A stretch of 64,000 bases of DNA from [Clostridium] scindens ATCC 35704. GTDB lineage: Bacteria > Bacillota > Clostridia > Lachnospirales > Lachnospiraceae. Position numbers and translations under genes: made by a program. The notes under the pieces are model-generated. The model ran no database searches, had not been told where the DNA came from, and saw nothing but the letters and a program-made list of their open reading frames with translations. Shown here in pieces: positions 1-12,752 of this stretch; positions within the stretch are counted from its first letter, which is position 1, and every line of letters starts with the position of its first letter. The stretch lies in the NCBI RefSeq assembly GCF_004295125.1, contig NZ_CP036170.1:1979501-2043500 (forward strand). The letters are read 5' to 3'.

Positions 1-125
<125 letters not shown>

Positions 126-311
126 TCTGCGATGAACTATCAAAATGTACACCTTTTGAAAGCCCACAGATACTTTTTAATTATAATCGATGCAGTCGGA
201 ATTTTCAATAGATTTCACGAAAATTGACGCACTGAAACCCACTTTTTCTGTATCTTTTGTCGGGGAGGATATTGCAAAAGCCGGACAACGGCATTTATCA
301 AAAGGTGTACC

Positions 312-971
<660 letters not shown>

Positions 972-981
972 TTACTATATC

Positions 982-1010
982 TTGACAAACTATGTTCTTA
1001 TAGATACAAT
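982..1010 (+). promoter_or_regulatory. candidate sigma-A promoter, divergent from the recombinase
   Basis: TTGACA at 982-987, a 17-bp spacer and TACAAT at 1005-1010. It points away from the recombinase gene, towards the short gene at 1297-1570. The match is good, but no transcript is known. Confidence 0.5.
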
Positions 1011-1296
1011 ATATAGCGCATAAAGGATTTGGCTACGGACTGTATGCAGAGCCGCAGCCGCTATGTTTCAGAGAATGAAAGTTTCCTGCCGTTTCACCGG
1101 CACAAGTGTTTTAAAGGATTTATGGGGTAAGGGGTAGTGTCCCCTTTTGCTGGAAATAAAAAATGAATACAGCGTTTCAAACGCATATGTTATGAGAGTA
1201 CTGCTCTTTAGCCGTGCTCATTTGTTTTATATATCAACCGCCGGAGGTTTTTGCAATCGTTACCTGTCGGCATTTCAGACGAAGGAGGTGGTGCAT

Positions 1297-1570
1297 ATGC
1301 AGGAGAACTTGTTGTATCCCTATGATTGCATACTCGTTGTTCTATCGGTACGTCACACCGCTTACGCCGGACGAAGCGGGGGATTTAATGGCAAGGGCGG
1401 AACGGTCCGTTTCCCCGGCCTCCTCCTGCTATGAGGCATACCGGGAGCGGTTAATCCTCTATTCGGAAAAAGAAACCCAGTATGGGGCGGACTGCAACTT
1501 CCTGTTAGAAGCGGATGAATATCTGCGGGAACGGAAGCTGCCCGGTCTCCAAAACGTGAACGGATATTAA
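1297..1570 (+). pseudogene. small element-borne hypothetical gene, apparent frameshift
   Basis: A strong ribosome site (GAAGGAGGTG) precedes ATG 1297, which reads MQENLLYPYDCILVVL and then runs out of protein-like sequence. One base later, another frame reads FYRYVTPLTPDEAGDLMARA and on to YLRERKLPGLQNVNGY, ending at 1570. The second frame looks like the real protein (about 80 residues, acidic, helical), so one extra base near 1335-1345 may have split the gene. Alternatively translation starts at ATG 1322 in the second frame. The family is not recognised; the strong terminator that follows supports a real gene. Confidence 0.45.
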
Positions 1571-1598
1571 AATTTTTGTCAGTATAGCAAAAAGGAAA

Positions 1599-1643
1599 GC
1601 CCGCCAGTTATTCCGTGCAGGAATAGTTGACGGGCCCTTTTTT
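1599..1643 (+). terminator. rho-independent terminator
   Basis: A 16-bp stem with one or two G-U pairs (GCCCGCCAGTTATTCC pairing with GGAATAGTTGACGGGC) encloses a 5-base loop and is followed by a run of T. It ends the short gene at 1297-1570. Confidence 0.85.
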
Positions 1644-1648
1644 CTGTT

Positions 1649-2218
1649 ACACTGAAATCTACAGTTATTGCAGATACAGGCTATTATAATGGAACGGAAA
1701 TCAAAAAATGTGTTGATGCTGGAATGAATGTCTATATTAAAAAAACTAAAGCTAATAATGCTACTAAAGATAATGAATTCCGTAAAGAAAAGATTATATA
1801 TGACACTAAGACTGATGAATACACATGTCCGGGTGGATATAAACTTGCATTTTTTGAAAACACATCAAAAAATGGCATGAAATATCGAAAATATAAATGT
1901 TCCGATTGCAATTCTTGCAAGTATAAAAAAGACTGTACTACTTCTTCGTCTGGAAGAACCGTATAACGTTGGGAGCATGAAGATGTTTTGGAAACTGTAT
2001 ATAAGAAAACCATGGATAATAACGAGGTTTATAAGCAGAGGAGATGCATCGTTGAACATCCATTTGGGACGATAAAAAGAAGCCTTGGATATAGTTTCTT
2101 TCTTCGATGCAGATAAGAAAATGTTGATGCAGAAGTTGCATCTATGTTTATCACTTATAACTTTAAGCGATTATTTTGTATGTTTTCAACACAAGAATTA
2201 ATAAAGAAATTTGAATAA
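1649..2218 (+). pseudogene. IS1182-type transposase, C-terminal remnant
   Basis: One frame reads VIADTGYYNGTEIKKC, then a cysteine cluster (KYKCSDCNSCKYKKDC), then RWEHEDVLE and RRCIVEHPFGTIKRSLGY. This is the C-terminal half of an IS1182-family DDE transposase. There are two in-frame TAA codons (1964-1966 and about 2114-2116), and the N-terminal half is missing, so the element is dead. The upstream break lies next to the terminator at 1643. Confidence 0.85.
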
Positions 2219-2377
2219 TTCATAAAAAGGCGGAGGAGTAAATGTGTAAATTTTATTAAAAACAAAGAATATATGATGGTAGTATAGATACATGACACTA
2301 AAAAATAAAAAAGCACCGTAAATCAGACTCACATTGTAAATCGTTAGACAGTCTGACACACGGTGGTGTGGGAGTTC

Positions 2378-2400
2378 GGTAGATAAAATAATTATCTACC
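2378..2400. repeat. perfect 9-bp hairpin in an intergenic region
   Basis: GGTAGATAA and TTATCTACC are separated by 5 bases. It lies in the gene-free stretch 2219-2510, between the IS1182 remnant and the IS21 element. No T run follows in either direction; it may be part of an old insertion-sequence end. Nothing else is recognisable in this stretch. Confidence 0.4.
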
Positions 2401-2640
2401 CGATTAAACTTTATAGTATTATTTTGTGCATATTTTGTCTTATATAGTATATGGAATAATAAGAAATTGAATCCTATAATGCTTTATAGAAAGCAGCATA
2501 GAACTCCATAGTGCATATTGCGGCGCAAAACGGCCGCATTCTGTTTCTGAACAGCCGATATATACGATGTCTAGGTAACTACTCCGATATAATGATGGTA
2601 GCCATCAGAGTGCTGGTGAATACATCATTTTTAAGTAGGA

Positions 2641-3886
2641 TTATGTATACAGCTAGATTACAAAGACATCATTATCAAACATTACGCACTGTCCATGTCA
2701 GGCAGTGAAATAGCCCGTCAAATTGGAGCCAGCATATCTGGAGTTAACAACTTCTTACGGGCTTTCAAGAAGTGTGAGGACCTATGGAATTGCTATAAGA
2801 AAAAATGTGAAGAAGAAGGTGCCCGCTTCTATCAGTACAGTCAGTATTGTGAGTTCTACAACAGATGGTGCGAAGAGAATTATGAAACAGCGCACTTCAA
2901 TGCCGTGATTGCTCAGAAGATGGAGGTTGATTTCGCAGGCCAGACATTCTCTATGACTGATCCACTTACCGGTGAGATCCTGACGATTGTTGTGTTTGTA
3001 GCAATCCTGCCATATTCACAGTATATCTATGCTGAAGGAATGCTCTCCACAAAGGAACCTCAGTGGATTGATGCGAATAATCATGCACTGGATTACTTCG
3101 GTGGAGTTCCGGCATTAGTTGTCTGTGATAATTGTAAGCAGGCTGTCATCGTTAATCAGGATTGGATCGAACCAGAACCAAAGTTCAAGAGCTATGTAGA
3201 AAACGCAACAGGCATTCTTGAGAAAGGTTTCTTCCATAAGCTTGAAGAACGACAGTATTTCTCTCTAGAACAGTTCAATAAAGATCTCTGGAAGGAGCTG
3301 GATGCTCTTAACAAGAAGCCATTCAAGAAGAAAGAACACAATAGATCCTACTATTGGGAAGAGGAGAAACTTGAATTGATGACGCTTCCCACCATGCATT
3401 ACGAGTACATGGAGAGAAAAACGGCAAAGGTATCAAGCGATTTTCACGTACGCTTTGACAATGCTTATTATAGCGTAGATAAATCGTTTCTGCATAAGAC
3501 AGTATCCATTAAGGCTTCGTCGGCCGTTGTTCGTATCTATTCTCTTGCTGGGGTATTCCTGTGTGAATGGCCAAGAGCAACTCGCAAAGGTCAGTGGTCA
3601 ACCAATCCGGAGCATCTGCCGGATAACTATAAAGGGTTTACTCAGTGGAACGGTCCTTGCTTTATCCAAAAGGCTCAGTTCATTGGCAAGAATACAGAGA
3701 CCGTTATCCGAACGATTCTTCAATCCAGACAGTACGAAGTCCAGACCTATCGAATGTGCCTGGGGCGATTGCACTGAATAAACAGAAATATACATTTTAA
3801 TGCCACCGGAAGCTTCCAGTATTGATATTCTTTTATCCCACAGTAAAGCTCTTGCGGATCAGATGAGAGAGGAGGTGGACGACTGA
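2641..3886 (+). pseudogene. istA: IS21 transposase istA, inactivated
   Basis: The helix-turn-helix begins before any start codon (YKDIIIKHYALSMSGSEIARQ from about 2659), so the natural start is lost; the first ATG (2695) would cut the DNA-binding domain. The retroviral-integrase-like core has VDFAGQTF (first Asp), VVCDNCKQAV (second Asp) and a Glu-containing helix that appears shortened around VENATGILEKGF. At 3777 the frame stops after CLGRLH, while the proper C-terminus (MPPEASSIDILLSHSKAL) continues in another frame to TGA 3884-3886, overlapping the istB start. IstA is normally about 400-510 residues, so there are internal losses too. Confidence 0.85.
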
Positions 3887-4623
3887 TGCTTACCGGAACT
3901 GCACTTATGAATGAGCTTGTTGATGAGTTGAATGAACTCAAGCTTTCAACAATGACAGTTACACTGGATGATTTGTACCACAAACCTGGATTCCTTGAAA
4001 TGGACAATCTTACTCTGGTTGCAGAACTAATCGGACCACAGTTTCAGGAAAAGGTCAGTACAACGCTGAAGAATCGATTAACAGTCGCATATCTATAGGG
4101 ATGTCCTGAAGAATTAACTGATTGTGTTGATTCTGACAGAAGAGAATATCTGCCCTCTGGTATAACAGAAGTTCTTTCATCACTGGATTTCATTGAAAGA
4201 GGCTATAATCTTTGCATTCTTGGCGAATCTGATGCTGGCAAGTCCTACTTCGCAAAAGCGATTGGTATCAAAGCCTGCAACCGGTATAACGTCGTATGCT
4301 TTCACAGTGAGGAACTTTTGGAAAGTATGGTTGCTCTAAAAGAACAGGATTACGATAAATACGCTCGTAAGATGAAAAAGTATCTCAAATGGGAACTAAT
4401 TATACTGGATGACTTTCTACTCCACACGATCACAGACGAACGTGAAACCAAGATACTCTTTGAGCTCCTTGAGAAGCGGTACGAACAACGAAAAAGCACT
4501 ATCGTGTGTTCGCAGCGCGATACAGACAACTGGAAAGCGATGATCCTAAACGATGAAGTATCGGCGAACTCCATCATGAAAAGAGCCACCAAACATTATA
4601 CGATTAAAATCAATTCAAGGTAA
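3886..4623 (+). pseudogene. istB: IS21 helper ATPase istB, interrupted by a stop codon
   Basis: ATG 3886 overlaps the end of istA as is usual for istAB. The frame is interrupted by TAG at 4096-4098 after RLTVAYL, then continues unbroken as GCPEELTDCVDSDRREYLP to 4623. The Walker A loop is GESDAGKS (a variant of the usual GxxGxGKS), Walker B is LIILDDF, and the C-terminus has the usual SIMKRATKHYTIKI. Without suppression only a 70-residue peptide is made. Confidence 0.85.
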
Positions 4624-4844
4624 TCAGCTGCTAATTAGCTAAAATGAACGGCGACCGCCGTAAACTGCACCATAGCCTTTATATAATATTCAATTTATTT
4701 TTTCATATTCTTATTTCTCTTTTCTGTTTTTACAATGTCATCATAACTCAGAAGAGAAATAAATACATGCCAAATGTGAATGAAAAGTAGCCAATTGTTG
4801 CAGACGTATCAAGTTTCAATCAAACGAAAAGAAAGGTGGAATAA

Positions 4845-7682
<2,838 letters not shown>

Positions 7683-7687
7683 TTAGA

Positions 7688-8215
7688 TTGGTTTCATTAT
7701 ATGAGCAAAAAGAGGGAAGTGACAAAAATGATAGAACAGAACCTACAAACTGCTATGGGGAAACAAAGCCATCTAATCCTGAAACACACTTGATTCCACT
7801 GATTCTTCAGGTACCTAATGGACAACGCGAACATATTTCAGTATTTGGTACAGACTATCCAACAAAAGATGGTACATGTATCCGTGATTATATCCACGTT
7901 ATAGATTTAGCTCAGGCGCATATCTTGGCCGTAAAATATCTTATGGCTGGAAATGAAAGCAATATTTTTAACTTAGGAAACGGAGTGGGATTTACTGTAA
8001 GAGAAGTAATTGAAATGGCAGAAAAAGTAACTGGTCAATCAATTAAGGTTGTGGAAACAGAGAGCCGAGAAGGGGACCCAGCAGTGCTTATAGCTTCTAG
8101 CGAAAAAGCAAAGAATGTTCTTGGATGGAAACCTAAACACAACAGTCTGAAAGAAATTATTCAAACCGCATGGAATTGGCATCAAAGCCATCCGAATGGA
8201 TATAGAAATATATAA
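7688..8215 (+). pseudogene. galE: UDP-glucose 4-epimerase galE, decayed remnant
   Basis: The C-terminal half is clearly Gal[60 protein letters not shown] and [15 protein letters not shown]. Just before it, [10 protein letters not shown] (the YxxxK active-site helix) is joined directly to NPETHL, skipping about 35 residues present in intact GalE. The NAD-binding N-terminal half (GGAGYIGSH region) is missing. The product therefore cannot bind NAD and is presumably inactive. It begins 6 bases after lacZ, so a former lacZ-galE operon was damaged. Galactose released by the two beta-galactosidases must then be epimerised by an enzyme encoded elsewhere. Confidence 0.85.
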
Positions 8216-8295
8216 GCATGGATGAAGGAAAAGAAATATTGTCTTGAAGAACTGTGGTTGATTCATCAATGGCTATATCACAGGGGGGAATAAAA

Positions 8296-10323
8296 GTGAA
8301 AAACTATTACATTAACAGCTTATTACATGGTGGAGATTATAATCCGGAACAATGGTTATATGATCCATGTGTTTTGGAAACAGACATTGAATATTTCAAA
8401 AAAGCACATATTAATGAAGTGACATTAGGAATTTTCTCATGGGCAATGCTTGAACCAGAAGAAGAACAGTATGATTTTGGATGGATGGAAACAATTATCA
8501 ATAGATTATACGAAAATGGTATTTCTGTAATACTTGCAACACCTTCCGGAGCTAGACCAAAATGGATGTCTGATAAATATCCGGAAGTATTGCGTGTGGA
8601 TGAAAAACGTAATAGATTTCTGTATGGAATGAGACATAATCATTGTTATACATCACCAGTATATAGAGAAAAAACGAGAAAAATGAATACGGAGCTGGCA
8701 AAACGTTTTGGGAATCACCCCGGTGTAATTGCGTGGCATATTTCCAATGAATATGGCGGAGAATGTCACTGTCCGCTTTGTCAGGAAGCATTTCGTGAAT
8801 GGTTAAAAGAAAAATATCAGACAATAGATAGGCTGAATTTTGCGTGGGCAACTACTTTCTGGAGTCACAGATACAACGGTTTCGAACAAATTGAGAGCCC
8901 TTCATTATGTGGAGAATATGGGCTTCACGGTTTAAATTTGGACTGGAAACGTTTTGTGACTGACAGAACGGTTGATTTTGTACGTCATGAAGTTAAGGCA
9001 ATTAGAGATGCAGGTTCAGAAAAACCCACAACAATCAATATGATGTATGACTATAAGGGGCTCAATTATCATAAATTCAAAGATGTTGTAGATATTATTT
9101 CTTGGGATAATTATCCACAGTGGCATAAAAAAGCAGAATATTTAACTGCAATGGATAATGGAATGCAACATGATATTATGAGAAGCATTAAACATCAACC
9201 ATACTTATTGATGGAAAGTTGTCCAGCGGCTACGAATTGGCAACCTGTGAGTAAACTGAAAAAACCAGGGATGCTTCATCTTGCGTCATTACAGGCTATT
9301 GCACATGGTTCCGACAGTGTTCAGTATTTTCAATTGCGTCAGAGCAGAGGTTCTTCAGAAAAATTTCATGGGGCTGTGATTGATCATTACGGAGGTAGTG
9401 ATACAAGAGTATTTGATGAAGTTACTCGAGTAGGTAAATCTCTTGAACAGCTTCAAGAAATTGTTGGTACGCAGGTAGAGGCTAAAGTAGCCGTGTTGTT
9501 TGACTGGGAAAATCGTTGGGCAATGGAGGATGCACAGGGACCAAGGAATAAAGGCCTATATTATAAAGAAACTGTAGAAAAATCATATTATGCATTTAGA
9601 AAACTGGGCTTAGATGTTGATGTGATTGACATGGAGCAGGCATTGGAGTCATATTCGATTGTTGCAATTCCGATGTTGTACATGTTCAGAGATGGCTTTG
9701 AAAATAAAGTAAGAACATTTGTAGAAAATGGCGGGACTGTAATCATGACTTATTGGTCAGGAATCGTAGATGATACAGATCTGTGTTATCTCGGGGGAAC
9801 ACCGCATGGATTGATGGATGTATTTGGGATTCGGAGTACAGAAATTGATGCATTATACGACTGGGAAAGTAATACTTCAATCCCTGTAAAGGGCAACTCT
9901 TTGAAAATGACTTCGGAATGGAAATGCAAAAATCTTTGTGATCTTGTAAAAACTACTTCAGCAGAAGTGTTAGCAGTTTATGGAGAAGACTTTTATGCGG
10001 GAATGCCAACAGCTACAAAAAATCGGTTTGGTAGAGGCAATGCATATTATATTTGTGCTGATTTCGAACAAGGATTTTATGATGAAGTTATTAAAAAAAT
10101 CGTAAAAGATTCAAAACTTTTTGTACCTGTAAAAAGCATTCCAAATGGTGTTGAAGTTACAACAAGGAGTTCTAGTGAAAATAAATATGTTTTTATTCAG
10201 AATTTCAATATGCATTCCGTCAAAATGGAAATTGATACTCGAAATTCTCAAATCATTTTAGGGAATTATAAAAAATCTACAATAGAAGGTTTTGATACTA
10301 TTGTCTTAAAACTAAAAAGATAA
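8296..10323 (+). CDS. beta-galactosidase, GH42 family
   Basis: About 675 residues from GTG 8296, chosen because AGGGGGGAA lies at the right spacing and the protein then starts VKNYYINSLLHGGDYNPEQW, the normal GH42 start; the longer frame from ATG 8254 adds unconserved residues. The acid/base Glu is in HISNEYGGECHCPLC (about residue 152), followed by the cysteine cluster that binds zinc in GH42, and the nucleophile Glu is in LMESCPAATNWQP (about 307). A trimerisation domain follows, then a small beta domain. There is no signal peptide. It cleaves short beta-galactosides imported into the cell and complements the neighbouring lacZ. Confidence 0.94.
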   Translation: MKNYYINSLLHGGDYNPEQWLYDPCVLETDIEYFKKAHINEVTLGIFSWAMLEPEEEQYDFGWMETIINRLYENGISVILATPSGARPKWMSDKYPEVLRVDEKRNRFLYGMRHNHCYTSPVYREKTRKMNTELAKRFGNHPGVIAWHISNEYGGECHCPLCQEAFREWLKEKYQTIDRLNFAWATTFWSHRYNGFEQIESPSLCGEYGLHGLNLDWKRFVTDRTVDFVRHEVKAIRDAGSEKPTTINMMYDYKGLNYHKFKDVVDIISWDNYPQWHKKAEYLTAMDNGMQHDIMRSIKHQPYLLMESCPAATNWQPVSKLKKPGMLHLASLQAIAHGSDSVQYFQLRQSRGSSEKFHGAVIDHYGGSDTRVFDEVTRVGKSLEQLQEIVGTQVEAKVAVLFDWENRWAMEDAQGPRNKGLYYKETVEKSYYAFRKLGLDVDVIDMEQALESYSIVAIPMLYMFRDGFENKVRTFVENGGTVIMTYWSGIVDDTDLCYLGGTPHGLMDVFGIRSTEIDALYDWESNTSIPVKGNSLKMTSEWKCKNLCDLVKTTSAEVLAVYGEDFYAGMPTATKNRFGRGNAYYICADFEQGFYDEVIKKIVKDSKLFVPVKSIPNGVEVTTRSSSENKYVFIQNFNMHSVKMEIDTRNSQIILGNYKKSTIEGFDTIVLKLKR

Positions 10324-10355
10324 TGCGTTCCTATATGGTAGTAAACTGATTAAGG

Positions 10356-11246
10356 ATGCGTAAAATGGAAAAGCAGAGTAGGGGCAATTGTTTCGAAGGT
10401 TTAATTTATCCCAAGGAATACATTCGAAACTATGAAATTATAAGAGAAAAATATAAACCAGGGAAAAATAAGAATACACCTTATTATTCTAAATGGATGA
10501 AAATTGGCATGTGTAAAAGTGGATATGGATTCGTAAATTCAGAAGGAATGTCATATTCATATAGTCCGGGAGATTATTTTGTAATCTTGTCAAATGTTGC
10601 ATACACAGTCAAATGTGAAAGCAAAGATGATACCCTATGGGAAAGTGTATTAATAGATGAACAGGCTGTTGGCTCCTTTTTTAATACTTGTAATAAAGTA
10701 TTATTGGAAACAATGATTCACCAAAAAAATAAAATTCAGGTGTTTAACTATTTGGATAAACCTAAAATAGGGTTGTCGATTCATCTGTTATTTAGTGAAC
10801 TTGAAAATATAGGACTTATGCAGTATGAAATTTTGACCGGGATTATACAAATACTAATTATTAATATTATTAGGGATTTTCAAGGGGACGATATAAACAA
10901 TGAAAAAGATAGAAAGGATAGTTTTGACTATATTTTTCCATCAATTCAATATATTATGGATCATTACAATGAGACGATACGCATATCAACATTAGCGAAA
11001 GTATGTTATATGAGTGAGTCTTATTTTAGGAAAACATTTTATGAGTGTATGCATGTTTCACCTTCAGAATATATTAATCGATATCGAATTGATAAAGCTT
11101 GTGAATTGATTAAAACTACAAATCAATCAATAGATTTGATATCTTCAAAAGTTGGATTTCAATCAAAAGCGACTTTTTATCGAAATTTTAAACAGCAGAA
11201 AGGATGTAAACCGTTTCAGTGGAAAAGTAACGATTTATCAGAGTGA
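10356..11246 (+). CDS. AraC-family transcriptional regulator
   Basis: 296 residues. The N-terminal part (about 1-170) is a cupin-like sugar-sensing domain (GYGFVNSEGMSYSYSPGDYFV). The C-terminal 100 residues carry the double helix-turn-helix of the AraC family (ISTLAKVCYMSESYFRKTF and LISSKVGFQSKATFYRNFKQ). It follows the GH42 gene by 32 bases and precedes the importer, so it probably activates the beta-galactoside locus. The start at 10356 has only a weak ribosome site; ATG 10365 is equally possible. Confidence 0.92.
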   Translation: MRKMEKQSRGNCFEGLIYPKEYIRNYEIIREKYKPGKNKNTPYYSKWMKIGMCKSGYGFVNSEGMSYSYSPGDYFVILSNVAYTVKCESKDDTLWESVLIDEQAVGSFFNTCNKVLLETMIHQKNKIQVFNYLDKPKIGLSIHLLFSELENIGLMQYEILTGIIQILIINIIRDFQGDDINNEKDRKDSFDYIFPSIQYIMDHYNETIRISTLAKVCYMSESYFRKTFYECMHVSPSEYINRYRIDKACELIKTTNQSIDLISSKVGFQSKATFYRNFKQQKGCKPFQWKSNDLSE

Positions 11247-11336
11247 AAATAAAACACGATTTTATATTTTACAATTGAAGTATTAATTTCAAAAAAATGT
11301 GGTGAAAATGAGAGAAAATGTATTGAAATTGAAAAC

Positions 11337-11380
11337 ATTTTAACAAATGCGTTTGTTAAAATAAGTTGAAATTATATAAT
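11337..11380 (+). promoter_or_regulatory. promoter with overlapping large palindrome, cut off from the importer by a transposon relic
   Basis: A perfect 11-bp dyad (ATTTTAACAAA, TGCG, TTTGTTAAAAT) covers 11337-11362. It overlaps a TTGTTA (11353-11358) that stands 16 bp from TATAAT (11375-11380). This is a typical arrangement for a repressible promoter, and the palindrome resembles a LacI-type operator in size. The next gene on this strand is the sugar-binding protein at 12753, but a dead transposon of about 1.33 kb lies between. Confidence 0.55.
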
Positions 11381-11403
11381 AGTCCATATCCATAAAAACG
11401 GAC

Positions 11404-12731
11404 TATAATAACTTCTCGGAATCTCAATGAATGAGATCCCAACTGAAAATTGACAACTGAATATCGTGCAGGAAAAGAAATTTGTGAGAAATGGACATAA
11501 ACGTTGGACATAGCGGGTACTATGCCTTGAAAAATTCTATCTTGGATTGTCGTCGGTAAAGATATGTACGGTCCTGCCGTATTTCGCCGGTGAACAGGGA
11601 TATTCACAGAAGCAGCCGTACTTCCGATTGGCTTTTGGACACCGGCATTTTGCCCGGTGCTTGGCAGCCTCATATCCATCCTTATGCATACGTAAGCCCA
11701 TCTTACAGATCAGGACACCATCGTCATCAATGGTGAAATCATCCTTATAAGTAAAATGTCCGGTATGACCGGGATTAAGGTCAATAAAGGGTGTGATATT
11801 TACCTGTCTGCAATATTTATAGACAGGGTAAGTATCTTGTGCGGAATCCAGAAGAAGTTTTTCAATGCGGAATTCCGGAAGGTATGCCTTCATGGTCAAA
11901 AAGGAATGGAGAAGTGAAAGCATGTCATGCCGGGAAGCCCGTTCCAAAAGTGGGAATATCGGGAGGTCGCTGTAGGAATCGGATGCCACATACATGTAGA
12001 GGTGGCAGCCGAAGAAATAGTATTCCCGATGAGAGTCCCATCCCCAGTTGCAGTCAGGCTGAGAGTATTGACGTTTACAGTTACAGGAAAAACAGCCGTT
12101 TTCCTTACAATCGCAGGTTCGCTTTTTTCGCTGTTATGCGGAAGTGCGGACAGGAGTGCCGTCATCGGCAAGTGCCGGATGGTACGGATCAATCAGCCCT
12201 TTGCGGACAGAAATACTTAGGAACTGCTGTTTATAGAGCCGGAAAATAAGAAAAAAAGGATTTTCCGGTTTCAACTGCCAGCGTTCCAGCAAAGGAAGAA
12301 GTTTAGAAGCGATGCTTGAAGAATCGCAAGGAGTTTTATCGCCTTTCTTTTTAGAGTATCCCCGAAGGGGAATCCACTTAAGATAGCGTAGAGAGGAGTT
12401 TCCCTGAGCATGCGGCACCAGATAGTGATGGAAGTCAAGAAACTAGAACTGCACGATATAATCCCAAGTACTTTTAGAGAGTGCAAAAGGGTCAGGATAA
12501 AATTTAAGGAATTCAGATACGAAAGTATCTTAATAAGCGGCATGGCCACCAGTATTAACAGGTAACATAATAATCGCCTTCAGTCGATTGAAATAGAATA
12601 TAATCAATCGGCTTCGCCGCAAATTTTGGGAGATTTGTCAAGTGTTTTCGACAAAAAAAGTGGGTGATTTTTAAAATAAGGATTCTGAAAGCCTTATGGA
12701 ATAAGAGGTGAAGATTCCGAGAAGTATTATA
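11404..12731 (-). mobile_element. dead insertion sequence with 20-bp terminal inverted repeats
   Basis: TATAATAACTTCTCGGAATCT at 11404-11424 recurs inverted at 12712-12731 with a single-base deletion (AGATTCCGAGAAGTATTATA). Between them, on the minus strand, is a decayed DDE transposase. The right end lies about 20 bp before the start codon of the sugar-binding protein gene. No clear target duplication could be fixed. Confidence 0.7.
11537..12560 (-). pseudogene. decayed DDE transposase
   Basis: On the minus strand one frame reads (extending upstream of the ATG at 11995) KRTCDCKENGCFSCNCKR and DCNWGWDSHREYYFFGCH, then YVASDSYSDLPIFPLLERAS, LLLDSAQDTYPVYKYC, GHFTYKDDFTIDDDGVLICK and CSPAKYGRTVHIFTDDNPR, and stops where the catalytic Glu region should follow. 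The N-terminal part is spread over other frames up to about 12560, indicating frameshifts. The family is related to cysteine-rich IS1182/ISNCY-like transposases, but the exact group is uncertain. Confidence 0.75.
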
Positions 12732-12752
12732 CAATAAAGGAGGGTTTCTTTT

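Larger units (their letters stand above)
2511..4670 (+). mobile_element. IS21-family element, decayed but with both ends and target duplication
   Basis: The left end starts GTGCATATTGCGGCG at 2511. The right end, read on the other strand from 4670, is GTGCAGTTTACGGCG, an imperfect terminal inverted repeat. CATA directly precedes the left end (2507-2510) and directly follows the right end (4671-4674), a 4-bp target duplication typical of IS21. The interior holds istA and istB, both broken. Length is about 2160 bp. Confidence 0.75.

Noticed and set aside
2511-2708. Open frame of 65 codons at the left end of the first IS21
   Set aside because: It lies across the terminal repeat and shadows the true istA frame.
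11839-12249. Plus-strand frames of 97-136 codons within the dead transposon
   Set aside because: They mirror the transposase pseudogene on the minus strand and lack ribosome sites.
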